14,764 nt of DNA from the NCBI GenBank assembly GCA_902490365.1, contig CABUDQ010000049.1:1-14764 (forward strand). Direction: 5' to 3'. Below, piece after piece: positions 6,320 through 14,233 of this stretch. Origin of the DNA: an uncultured Collinsella sp. (lineage in GTDB: Bacteria > Actinomycetota > Coriobacteriia > Coriobacteriales > Coriobacteriaceae). Both the position numbers and the translations under genes were made by a program. The notes below the pieces were generated by a model that was not told where the DNA came from, ran no database searches, and was given only the letters and a program-made list of their open reading frames with translations. The first letter of the stretch is position 1. Every line of letters starts with the position of its first letter.

Positions 6320-8566
6320 ATGTCCGAGACCATTCAGGACCTCTATACCAGCTTCTCCGAGCAGATGGAGCCCATCCAGGAGGACAGCCGCTACTTCCGC
6401 TATCTGTTTGAGATGGCGCAGGCCTCGGGCACCACGATCGAACAGCAGCGCGAGGAGCTCGTCAAGGTGGTGGACGAGGAATGGATCAGCATGATCGAGG
6501 ACTCGCTCGACGCCATCAACACCATCATCGAAAAGCCGCGCCGCTTTATCACCACCGAGGAAGAGGTGGTGCCGGTCTCGCTCGCCAAAAAGATCAGCGC
6601 CGACAGCGTTCGCCATCTGAGCAAAAACACGCAGTTTTTGGCGCCGAGCGACGACGGCGGAGTTCACCCCACGCGCATCCTCAATGTCAATACCGTTGAG
6701 ACCTACGACCTGTACGAGAACCGCTTTATCTACCACCTGATTCAGCGCCTGCTGACGTTTGTGGACAAGCGCACCGACGTCATCTTTTGGTCGACGGGCA
6801 ACGAGATCCGCAACCGCTTTAAGATGCACAGCACTATCGATGACGCGTACGAGCAGATCGAGTACAGCGTGGAGATGACGGTCAAAAACCGTCAGAGCTT
6901 TGCCGAGAACGACGCCGACAACATGGACGTCTTTATGCGCATCGACCGCGTGCGCCGCCTGGTCATGGCGCTGCGCGGCGCGTCGTTCTGCCAGATCATG
7001 AACGGCTGCAGCGCGGTCCGCAGCCCCATTCAACGCACCAACCTCATCATGAAAGACCCCAACTACCGCAAGTGCTACCAGCTGTGGCAGTTTATGGAGC
7101 GCTATGACAAGGTGGGATACAACATCGACGTGCAGCAGCAGGCGCTGGCGTTCGATGACGAGTACATGGTGCAGATGTACACCAACCTCATCAATAACTA
7201 CGCCGTCTTTAAGAGCCTGACTGATGACGAGCGCAACCTGCAGGAGCTCGAGAGCGTACAACACGCGCCGGTGGCGCCCAAGTTCATCAAGGAGATCAAG
7301 GAGGTGCAGGTCGATAGCCCCGACCTGCCCGACGTTGAGGTCCGGCGCGTGTTTGTGGAGGAGGTCACGCAGGCTCAGCTCGATGCCGAGCAGGCACTGG
7401 CCGAGGCCCGCGAGCAGATTGAGGAGCTACAGGGGCAGCTTACGTCCTGGAAGGTGCAGGCGCATGCGCTGACCGATGAGCGCGATGACCTGGCCGACGA
7501 GCTGGACGAGGCCAAGACGCGTGAGCTGGCGTTGACGCAGCGCGCGCAGATTGCCGAGGCGGATGCCGAGGAGCTGCGCGGCTCGCTGGAGGATGTCGAG
7601 ACCGGCAAGAAAGCCGCCGAGGATGCTGCCGCTGAGGCGCGCTCGACCGCAGCTGCCCAGCTTGAGCAGATGCGCGCCGAGGCCGATGCCGAGGTTGCGG
7701 CTGCCCGTGCCGATGCCGATGCCAAGGTTGCCGCCGCCGAGCAGGCAGCCGCCGAGCAGGTCGCACAGGTCAAGAGCGACGCTGCTGCGGCCCTGGCTGC
7801 CAAGACGGAAGCCGATGCCGCCGAGCTGCAAGCTGCCAAGGATGCCGCCGCGGCCGAGCTTGCCGGCGTGCGCGAGGTGTGCGCCAAGGAGGTTGCCGAG
7901 CTGCATGCCAAGCTGGACGCCGCTCAGCTGCAGATTGAGGAAGTGCAGCTGACGGCCGAGCGCGATGCCCGTGCCGCGCAGGAGGCGGCGGACGCCGCCG
8001 CGGCAGCAGCGGAGCAGGCGCTTGCCGACACCGTTGCTGCGGCCGAGGAGAAGGTTTCCGCCGCTCAGCAGGCTGCCGATGCCGCGATCGATGCCGCCTA
8101 CGCGGCCGCCGATTCTGCCGTGGAGCAGGCCGCGGTGGATGCCGGCGAGAAGGTCGCCGCCGCCGCTGCCGAGCGCGATGCCGCGACGCGTGCCGCCGAG
8201 GACGCCCGTGCCGACGCCGACGAGCGTATCGCCGCAGCCGAGCGTGCGGCAGGGGAGCGCATCGAGCAGGAAGTCGTCGCCGCAAAGGCCGCGCACGAGC
8301 GCGAGCTCGAGGCCGCCCGCGCGGAGATGCAGCAGCGCTTGGCCTCGTTGGCGCACGAGCTGGAACAGGCCGAGCGCGATCGCGCCCGCGCCGAGCGCCG
8401 TGCCGAGGGCAACAGCCTGTCGCGCTATCTGCTGGCCCGCTTGCGCGGCGAGGCTGGCGAGGGCGTGGTCGCCGCGCCTGACGAGGATGGCGCTTCTGCG
8501 GCGGATGCCACCGAGGGCGAGGTCGCTGCCGACCCCGAGACTTCCGCAAAGGACGACGACAAGTGA
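6320..8566 (+). CDS. DUF2357-like protein with long C-terminal coiled coil
   Basis: Large protein of 748 residues without a signal peptide or membrane helix, so probably cytosolic. Residues about 1-330 resemble DUF2357, the N-terminal part of the DUF524/COG1700 proteins that accompany McrB-like ATPases: E-T-Y-D-L-Y-E-N-R-F at 127-136 and D-P-N-Y-R-K-C-Y-Q-L-W at 246-256 are the clearest signatures. In the usual family a PD-(D/E)XK nuclease domain follows. I see none here. Instead residues about 350-695 are an almost uninterrupted Ala/Glu/Asp/Lys-rich heptad-like coiled coil with few helix breakers, ending in R-Y-L-L-A-R-L-R and an acidic tail to D-D-D-K. The start at 6320 has GGAG 6 bases upstream. 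The stop overlaps the next start. The likely role is scaffold or adaptor partner of the upstream AAA+ protein; the domain call is from motif memory and is moderately secure. Confidence 0.78.
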   Translation: MSETIQDLYTSFSEQMEPIQEDSRYFRYLFEMAQASGTTIEQQREELVKVVDEEWISMIEDSLDAINTIIEKPRRFITTEEEVVPVSLAKKISADSVRHLSKNTQFLAPSDDGGVHPTRILNVNTVETYDLYENRFIYHLIQRLLTFVDKRTDVIFWSTGNEIRNRFKMHSTIDDAYEQIEYSVEMTVKNRQSFAENDADNMDVFMRIDRVRRLVMALRGASFCQIMNGCSAVRSPIQRTNLIMKDPNYRKCYQLWQFMERYDKVGYNIDVQQQALAFDDEYMVQMYTNLINNYAVFKSLTDDERNLQELESVQHAPVAPKFIKEIKEVQVDSPDLPDVEVRRVFVEEVTQAQLDAEQALAEAREQIEELQGQLTSWKVQAHALTDERDDLADELDEAKTRELALTQRAQIAEADAEELRGSLEDVETGKKAAEDAAAEARSTAAAQLEQMRAEADAEVAAARADADAKVAAAEQAAAEQVAQVKSDAAAALAAKTEADAAELQAAKDAAAAELAGVREVCAKEVAELHAKLDAAQLQIEEVQLTAERDARAAQEAADAAAAAAEQALADTVAAAEEKVSAAQQAADAAIDAAYAAADSAVEQAAVDAGEKVAAAAAERDAATRAAEDARADADERIAAAERAAGERIEQEVVAAKAAHERELEAARAEMQQRLASLAHELEQAERDRARAERRAEGNSLSRYLLARLRGEAGEGVVAAPDEDGASAADATEGEVAADPETSAKDDDK

Positions 8567-9276
8567 TGAAGCACGTGCTCCGCGTGATCAACGTGCTGGC
8601 GACCGTGGTGATCCTGGTCGCCTTTGTGGTGTTGCTGCGCACGGTGTTCACGCCCGCCGGCGAGATCCCCACCATCATGGGCTATGGCTTTATGCGCACG
8701 CTGACCGGTTCGATGGAGCCGGCGATTCCCGTGCACTCGTTTATCGTCGTTGATACCGGCGACGGTCAGGCCTATCAGGTGGGCGACATCATCACCTTCC
8801 ATTCGTCCGATGACGCGCTGGAGGGTTCGCTCAACACGCACCGCATCGTTGCCGTGGAGGCCGCCGCCGACGGCGCCCCGATCTACCGCACCAAGGGCGA
8901 TGCCAATCCGGTCGAGGATGCTGCGCCCGTGCCCGCCGCCGACGTGGTGGGGCGCGTGGTCTTTGTCTCGGCGGGGCTGGGCGTGGTGGTCTCGTTGCTC
9001 ACCAATCCGCTGCTGTTCTTTCCGCTTATCGTGGTGCCGCTGATCGTGCTGCTGGTGCTCGAGATTCGCCATATGGTCAAGACAACGCAAGAGGTGGCAC
9101 GCGCCGAGGACGAGGCCGCCTTGCGAGCCGCCGTTGAGCAGATTCGCGAAAAGCGCCGTCGCGAGCAGGAGGAGCAGGGCGACGCCGGTGACGAGGGCGA
9201 TGCCGACGGTGGCCATACCGATGAAAGTGCGGAAGCCGATCCCGGCGCCCCAGGCGATTCCAACCGCTCGGCATAG
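8566..9276 (+). CDS. SipW-type signal peptidase I (second copy)
   Basis: Second membrane signal peptidase, 236 residues from the ATG at 8566, whose first base is the last base of the preceding TGA. A GTG at 8563 would add one residue and has slightly better spacing to AAGGAC, so both starts are possible. In numbering from the GTG, an N-terminal helix (about 8-28) precedes T-G-S-M-E-P at 48-53 with nucleophile Ser50, N-T-H-R-I at 91-95 with His93 in place of Lys, and T-K-G-D-A-N at 110-115 with Asp113. A hydrophobic segment at about 133-167 contains the returning helix. The cytosolic tail is charged and helical (about 168-195), then acidic and Gly-rich. The catalytic boxes are closer to the SipW/ER consensus than in the first copy, and overall identity looks limited, so this is not a recent duplication. 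It probably shares or divides the processing of the cluster's exported proteins. Confidence 0.91.
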   Translation: MKHVLRVINVLATVVILVAFVVLLRTVFTPAGEIPTIMGYGFMRTLTGSMEPAIPVHSFIVVDTGDGQAYQVGDIITFHSSDDALEGSLNTHRIVAVEAAADGAPIYRTKGDANPVEDAAPVPAADVVGRVVFVSAGLGVVVSLLTNPLLFFPLIVVPLIVLLVLEIRHMVKTTQEVARAEDEAALRAAVEQIREKRRREQEEQGDAGDEGDADGGHTDESAEADPGAPGDSNRSA

Positions 9277-9302
9277 CTCATCGGTGCCTTTCGTCCCTGC
9301 AA

Positions 9303-9372
9303 TTTGGACGCTCGCAGATGCTCCGCATCATCTGCTATTTCATACCAATATTCGTGCTACAGTTTGGACGCT
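9303..9372 (+). promoter_or_regulatory. Putative control region before the EamA transporter gene
   Basis: The 125-base gap contains TTTGGACGCT twice, at 9303-9312 and 9363-9372, exactly 60 bases apart. Between them lies an inverted repeat, GCAGATG (9314-9320) with CATCTGC (9329-9335), followed by the A/T-richest stretch of the gap. An extended -10 candidate, TGCTACAGT, is at 9355-9363, about 40 bases before the start codon; a matching -35 is poor. The hairpin could end the upstream cluster, though it lacks a U-tract, or serve as an operator. Confidence 0.35.
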
Positions 9373-9401
9373 TTATTGCCAATTGATTTCGGGGGAGTGG
9401 G

Positions 9402-10424
9402 ATGGAACAGAAGCGCTCGGCGCAGTGTGCACGTGAAAGGGCTTCGGTACCGATGACGGCGGCGTCTGATTTTATCGTGCCCGAGGGGACTGACGAGCTG
9501 AGCCGCAGCACCCGCCGCGCATGGCGCGACCGCCTCAACGACGCCCAGGCGCGCAAGATGGCCCTGGGTACGCTCGCCGCGTTTGCCGGCGGTACGTTTT
9601 GGGGTTTTTCTGGCACCAGCGCCAGCTACCTCTTTGACGTGTGCCATATCGAGACGTTTTGGCTGATGAGCGTGCGCCAAGTTATCGCTGGCCTGCTCTT
9701 TATGTTCGTTGTGCTCAGAAAAGACCGCGACCGCTTGATCGAGCTGTGGACTACCCCCGCCGATCGCAAGCAGCTTATTCTGTTTACGATCTTTGGCCTG
9801 CTGTTCAACCAGCTTTGCTATCTGTCAGCCGTGCGCCTGACCAACGCGGGCACCGCGACCGTCTTCCAGTGCCTGCAGCTGGTGGTCGTCATGGGGTATG
9901 CCTGCGTCACCGCGCATCGACTGCCGCGCACGCGCGAGGCTCTTGGCATTTTGCTCGCATTGGGCGGAACGTTTTTGATCGCCACGGGCGGCGACCCCAG
10001 TACGCTCAACATCTCGCCGATGGGCCTGCTCTCGGGCCTTTTGTGCGCAGTGGGCGGTGCCTGCATAGCAATCATCCCTGCCGGAATCCTCAACAAATAC
10101 GGTAGCCCGGTCGTCACGGGCTCGGCCATGCTTTCGGCGGGAATCGTGATGAGTATCTTTACCCAGCCGTGGGCGCATATGCCGGCGCTCGGCCCCTCGG
10201 GTGTCGGCGCGCTCGCGATATTTATTGTGGTGGGGTCGTTCTTCGCCTATATGTTCTACATGCAGGGCGTTAAGGAGATTGGCTCGGTGCGCGCGAGCCT
10301 CCTTGGAACCATGGAGCCGGTTTCGGCCACCATCACCAGCGCCCTTATGCTGGGAACGGTGTTTTTGCCCACCGACCTGGCGGGCTTTGCCATGATTATC
10401 GCGATGGTGTTTTTGACGGTGTAG
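9402..10424 (+). CDS. EamA/DMT-family transporter
   Basis: Integral membrane protein of 340 residues from the drug/metabolite transporter superfamily, with two EamA-type halves and about ten helices between residue 53 and the C-terminus. GGGGGAG at 9389-9395 supports the ATG at 9402; an internal ATG at 9453 has no comparable site. The first 50 residues are hydrophilic and charged, longer than usual. Typical features are G-G-T-F-W-G-F-S-G-T in the first helix, an R-Q-V-I-A-G segment in the second, A-G-T-A-T-V-F-Q-C-L in the first half and R-A-S-L-L-G-T-M-E-P-V in the second; the last corresponds to the conserved E-P block near the end of the family. The chain stops directly after the last helix. 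The substrate cannot be predicted: family members export amino acids, cofactors or other metabolites. Separate leader and gaps on both sides suggest an independent transcript. Confidence 0.9.
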   Translation: MEQKRSAQCARERASVPMTAASDFIVPEGTDELSRSTRRAWRDRLNDAQARKMALGTLAAFAGGTFWGFSGTSASYLFDVCHIETFWLMSVRQVIAGLLFMFVVLRKDRDRLIELWTTPADRKQLILFTIFGLLFNQLCYLSAVRLTNAGTATVFQCLQLVVVMGYACVTAHRLPRTREALGILLALGGTFLIATGGDPSTLNISPMGLLSGLLCAVGGACIAIIPAGILNKYGSPVVTGSAMLSAGIVMSIFTQPWAHMPALGPSGVGALAIFIVVGSFFAYMFYMQGVKEIGSVRASLLGTMEPVSATITSALMLGTVFLPTDLAGFAMIIAMVFLTV

Positions 10425-10487
10425 CTGGCGCCAAGACGGAAAAGGCGTTGTGCCACATTTTCGCCAATTGATGTCCGTGTCTGGAGT

Positions 10488-10516
10488 TTAGCTGTCGATG
10501 CTCAAAATGCCATAAA
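10488..10516 (+). promoter_or_regulatory. Candidate promoter for the DUF4012-glmM unit
   Basis: An extended -10-like TGCCATAAA lies at 10508-10516, in an A/T-rich stretch about 50 bases before the start codon, with a weak TTAGCT 17 bases upstream of the CATAAA hexamer. The predicted leader would carry the GCGAGGA ribosome binding site at 10554-10560. The 143-base gap shows no convincing rho-independent terminator for the transporter gene. Confidence 0.35.
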
Positions 10517-10567
10517 CTAGCAACGTTATGGACTTTTTCATTGCGACTCAATTGCGAGGATTTCTTT

Positions 10568-12898
10568 ATGGCTGGTAATCACTTTAAGGGCAGCGATAGC
10601 GGCCGTCCTGCAGTTCCGCCGCGTCCGAACGGGGCTGGTAAGGCCGGCACGCCGGGCGGCGCTGGGCAGGGCGGTTCCGGTAAGCGCGTGTCCCCGGGCG
10701 AGACGGCGATGTTTACCGCTCTGTACGAGCAGTCTCAAAAGGCAAAAAAGACCGGCCGTGCAAGAGGGAATGTCTTTGCGGGCGGTGCAACCTCCACGTC
10801 GCAGCCGAGCGGGGCCCCTTCGATACCTGCGAACAACGCAGGTGCTGCCAACGCCGCGAATATCGCCGGCAACGTTAATGCCGGCAAGGCCGCCAACAAT
10901 ACTCCCTCTGCCGGTGGCGCGGGGCTTACGGGTAACCTTGGCACGATTTACACCGGCGCCTCCGAGACTGGCACGTTCGCCCGCCTGGATGATAGCGGTG
11001 CCGAGTTTGCGGGCTCGGGTTCCAAGGAAGATTATTACGATTTTGGCTTGAACTACGGTAGCGACGCTTCGTCGAGTTCGACCTCTGACGGTCTGGTCCG
11101 TCATCGCCATCGCAAGGGCGAGCGCAAAAAGCGTCACACTGGCGCCATTATTGCCGCTGTAGTCGCGGTGCTTCTCGTTGCGCTTGGCGCAAGCGGCTTT
11201 ATGCTGCTTAACTCGGCAAAGACCGTAAAGAGCGAAGCGAAGGAGGCTGTCGAGATCGTCGGTGGCCTTAAGGACAAGGTCACGTCGGGCGATTTTTCGA
11301 CGCTGCCTGACGACGCGAAGAAGATTGATGAGCTCTTCGACAGCATGAAGGCGGAGACCTCGAGCCCGCTGTGGACGGCGGCTTCGTTTATCCCGGTGTA
11401 TGGCGGCGACATCAATGCTGCACGCACCATGATCGACGCCCTGTCCGATGTCTCGAGCAATGCGCTGGTTCCCATGGCCGATAACCTTTCGCAGGCCACG
11501 CCCGGCAAGTTGTTCCAGGATGGGACTATCAACGTGTCCGCGCTGCAGGCGGTCGCCGATTCGCTCTCCGATAGCTCGAAGGTGTTCAAGAGCGCCAACG
11601 AGAAGATCCAGGGCATTGGCGATACTCATATTTCCCAGGTGACCGAGCTGGTCGATAAGGCCAAGGACGGCTTTGCCACCCTCAACGGCGCGGTTGACGC
11701 GGCGGAGAAGGTCGCCCCCGTCCTTCCCCAGATGCTCGGCGCCAACGGCCAGACGCGTCATTATCTTGTGCTCGCGATGAGCAATGTCGAGATCCGCGCC
11801 TGTGGCGGTTTTCCCGGTTCTCGCGGCGTGATGTCGGTGACTGATGGTAAGCTCGAACTGGGCGATTTTGTCAAAGTCGACATGATGAAAGAGCCTTTGA
11901 GCCCGCTTCCCATCACCGATGAAGAAGCAAACTTGTTCACGACCGGATGGGGCCTGACCGGATTCAACACGCTCGGATACACGATGGGTGACGTTACGAT
12001 GACGCCCGATTATCCGCGTGCGGCTCAGCTTGCCAGCGATATGCAGAAGGCCATTGTCGGAGATGACATCGACGGCGTATTTGCAGTCGATCCGGTATTT
12101 TTGCAGTATATGCTCGGCATTGTAGGCGGCACACAGCTTCCTGACGGTACCGTCGTTGATGGAAGCAACGCTGCAAAGGTGCTGCTGCACGATATTTATT
12201 GGAATTACCCGGTAGAGGAACAGGACGCCATTTTTGCGGCGGTTGCCGGATCGGCTTTTAACAAGATCGTGGACGAACTGGGCTCCAGCGATATTGCTAA
12301 GATTGCTGGAGCCATCGAAAAGGGTGCTTCCGAGGGTCGCATCCTCATGTATTCGAGAAACGATGACGAGGAAAAGGCCGCGAAGGCCCTTGGAATATCG
12401 GGCGCCCTCCAAGCCGATACGTCGGAGGCTCCGATCTTGGGCGTCTATGTGAACAACTACAGTTATTCAAAGATGGATTGGTTCCTCGATAAGCGAGTCA
12501 CCATCGATTCTTCGGTTGAAAATGCCGATGGCTCGACGACGTATCGAGTGACCACCTCGCTCAAGAACACGATGACCCCCCAGGAGAAGGCCGAGATGCC
12601 TGGTTATTTCCAGGGCCATAACGGCATTAGCCAGGATATTGATGATGAGGTACTGAGGCTTTATCTCTATGCTCCTGCGGGAGGCAGCATTTCGGACATT
12701 AAGACTTCGGGCTCCGGTTCTATCGAGATGAACGAAGCGACGCACGATGGCTTGAAGGTTGCATGGGGCGGTGTCCACATGCTTCTTGGACAAGACATAA
12801 AGGTTGAGTACACGGTCACGACTTCGAAGGACTCTGGGCACAAGGAGCTTAAGGTTCGTACCACGCCGACCGCTCAAACGTTCGAACAGGATAAGTAA
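10568..12898 (+). CDS. DUF4012 domain-containing membrane protein
   Basis: Single-pass membrane protein of 776 residues. The ATG at 10568 is preferred over a TTG at 10541 because GCGAGGA (10554-10560) sits 7 bases before it. Residues 1-190 are a low-complexity Gly/Ala/Asn/Pro/Ser-rich cytosolic region ending in a basic patch (R-H-R-H-R-K-G-E-R-K-K-R). One helix follows at about 193-214. The extracellular part starts with a helical segment (about 215-395, many short Ser/Asp/Lys heptads), then the DUF4012 core, recognised from R-A-C-G-G-F-P-G-S-R-G around 410-420 and the downstream G-x-L-x-L-G-D-F pattern. The C-terminal 150 residues are beta-rich. DUF4012 proteins of actinobacteria and related Gram-positives often lie near cell-envelope polysaccharide genes, and this one is 3 bases from glmM. 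Its biochemical function is unknown; the domain call is fairly secure. Confidence 0.85.
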   Translation: MAGNHFKGSDSGRPAVPPRPNGAGKAGTPGGAGQGGSGKRVSPGETAMFTALYEQSQKAKKTGRARGNVFAGGATSTSQPSGAPSIPANNAGAANAANIAGNVNAGKAANNTPSAGGAGLTGNLGTIYTGASETGTFARLDDSGAEFAGSGSKEDYYDFGLNYGSDASSSSTSDGLVRHRHRKGERKKRHTGAIIAAVVAVLLVALGASGFMLLNSAKTVKSEAKEAVEIVGGLKDKVTSGDFSTLPDDAKKIDELFDSMKAETSSPLWTAASFIPVYGGDINAARTMIDALSDVSSNALVPMADNLSQATPGKLFQDGTINVSALQAVADSLSDSSKVFKSANEKIQGIGDTHISQVTELVDKAKDGFATLNGAVDAAEKVAPVLPQMLGANGQTRHYLVLAMSNVEIRACGGFPGSRGVMSVTDGKLELGDFVKVDMMKEPLSPLPITDEEANLFTTGWGLTGFNTLGYTMGDVTMTPDYPRAAQLASDMQKAIVGDDIDGVFAVDPVFLQYMLGIVGGTQLPDGTVVDGSNAAKVLLHDIYWNYPVEEQDAIFAAVAGSAFNKIVDELGSSDIAKIAGAIEKGASEGRILMYSRNDDEEKAAKALGISGALQADTSEAPILGVYVNNYSYSKMDWFLDKRVTIDSSVENADGSTTYRVTTSLKNTMTPQEKAEMPGYFQGHNGISQDIDDEVLRLYLYAPAGGSISDIKTSGSGSIEMNEATHDGLKVAWGGVHMLLGQDIKVEYTVTTSKDSGHKELKVRTTPTAQTFEQDK

Positions 12899-12901
12899 GA
12901 T

Positions 12902-14233
12902 ATGAAGTACTTTGGCACCGACGGCTTTCGCGGTGAGGCCAACGTTGGGCTGACGGTAGAGCACGCTTATAAGATTGGCCGTTTTGTGGGCTGGTATTAC
13001 GGCGCCAACCGCGAGCGCAAGGCGCGCGTCATCGTGGGCAAGGACACCCGTCGCTCGAGCTATATGTTCGAGGCGGCGCTGGTGAGTGGCTTGGTCGCGA
13101 GCGGTGCGGACGCCTATATGCTGCACGTGATCCCCACGCCGGGCGTAGCGCATCAGACCGTGGAAGGCTGCTTCGATTGCGGCATCATGATCAGCGCGAG
13201 CCACAACCCGTTTTGCGATAACGGCATTAAGCTCGTCAATAGCGACGGTTTTAAGATGGACGAGGACGTACTGGAGCTCATCGAGGACTACGTCGATGGC
13301 AAGAGCGAGGTGCCGCTGGCCACGGGCAACCACATCGGCGCCACGGTGGACTACATGCAGGGCCGCAACCGCTACATTGCCTCGCTCATCGCCAGCGCGA
13401 ACTTTTCGCTGCAGGGCGTCAAGATCGGCATCGACTGCGCCAACGGCTCGGCGTCCTCGGTGGCCAAGCCGGTGTTCGACGCGCTGGGCGCCGACGTGCG
13501 CGTGATCAATGCCGCGCCCGATGGTTTTAACATCAACGTCGACTGCGGCTCCACGCATATGGAGCGTCTGCAGCGCCACGTGGTGGAGCAGGGCCTGGAC
13601 GTGGGCTTTGCCTATGACGGCGATGCCGACCGCTGCCTGGCCGTGGACGAGCGCGGGCGCGTGGTCGATGGCGACCAGATCCTGTACGTGTGCGGCGTGT
13701 ACCTGAACAAGCACGGTCGCCTTTCGGGCGGTACCGTGGTTCCGACGATTGCCAGCAACTTTGGCCTGATCAAGTCGTTGGAGCTTGCCGGCCTAAGTGC
13801 CGTGACCAGCGGTGTGGGCGACCGTCACGTGTATGCCAAGATGCGCGAGGGCGGTTACAGCCTAGGCGGCGAGCAGACGGGCCATACGATCTTTGGCGAT
13901 ATCGAGCGCACGGGCGACGGCATTATGACCTCGCTGCGCGTGATGGAAGTGATCCGCGCCGAGCGCGAGACGCTCTCGCAGCTCACGGCTCCGTGCAAGC
14001 TGCTACCGCAGGCGCAGGTGGCCGTGCGCGTGGCGGACAAGGACGCCGCGCTCGAGAACATGGGCGTGCAGAACGCCATCGCCGAGGCCGAGGCTGCGCT
14101 GGCAGGCGAGGGCCGCGTGCTCGTACGCAAGAGCGGAACCGAGTCGGTTATCCGCGTGCTGGCCGAGGCGCCCGACCAAGCATCCGCCGATGCCGCCATG
14201 AAGCGCATCGCAAGTGCTTTGGAAGCTCTTTAG
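12902..14233 (+). CDS. glmM: Phosphoglucosamine mutase GlmM
   Basis: Cytosolic enzyme of 443 residues, typical length, converting glucosamine-6-phosphate to glucosamine-1-phosphate on the way to UDP-GlcNAc for peptidoglycan and other envelope polymers. The N-terminus has the family F-G-T-D-G-F-R-G at 4-11. The phosphoserine loop is I-S-A-S-H-N-P at 97-103 with Ser100; the metal site is D-G-D-A-D-R at 240-245; the sugar-specificity loop is G-E-Q-T-G-H at 324-329, where GlmM usually has G-E-Q-S-G-H; and the phosphate-binding loop is R-K-S-G-T-E at 410-415, with Lys in place of the usual Pro. These are conservative changes and the enzyme looks intact. It starts 3 bases after the DUF4012 stop with only a poor ribosome binding site, so translation is probably coupled to that gene. 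The phospho-sugar mutase family is certain; glmM rather than pgm is supported by the N-terminal and sugar-loop motifs. Confidence 0.95.
   Translation: MKYFGTDGFRGEANVGLTVEHAYKIGRFVGWYYGANRERKARVIVGKDTRRSSYMFEAALVSGLVASGADAYMLHVIPTPGVAHQTVEGCFDCGIMISASHNPFCDNGIKLVNSDGFKMDEDVLELIEDYVDGKSEVPLATGNHIGATVDYMQGRNRYIASLIASANFSLQGVKIGIDCANGSASSVAKPVFDALGADVRVINAAPDGFNINVDCGSTHMERLQRHVVEQGLDVGFAYDGDADRCLAVDERGRVVDGDQILYVCGVYLNKHGRLSGGTVVPTIASNFGLIKSLELAGLSAVTSGVGDRHVYAKMREGGYSLGGEQTGHTIFGDIERTGDGIMTSLRVMEVIRAERETLSQLTAPCKLLPQAQVAVRVADKDAALENMGVQNAIAEAEAALAGEGRVLVRKSGTESVIRVLAEAPDQASADAAMKRIASALEAL

Noticed and set aside
4430..7264. 944-codon open frame on the - strand opposite the ATPase and DUF2357 genes
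   Set aside because: Very long, but it spans several genes and an intercistronic hairpin, has no recognisable motif, and is rich in Val/His/Asp/Leu as expected for the reverse frame of GC-rich genes. The + strand proteins have clear domains.
4550..8566. Reading the ATPase plus DUF2357 pair as a McrBC-like anti-phage restriction system
   Set aside because: The ATPase is membrane-anchored, no nuclease core is visible in the partner, and both sit between signal peptidases and exported substrates. A defence role is not excluded, but the context favours an envelope function.
10541..10567. TTG start for the DUF4012 protein
   Set aside because: It would place the clear GCGAGGA ribosome binding site inside the gene; the ATG at 10568 is correctly spaced from it.
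10538..12412. 624-codon open frame on the - strand opposite the DUF4012 gene
   Set aside because: Same reason: antisense shadow with biased composition and no start signals; the + strand frame has a DUF4012 signature and a membrane helix.
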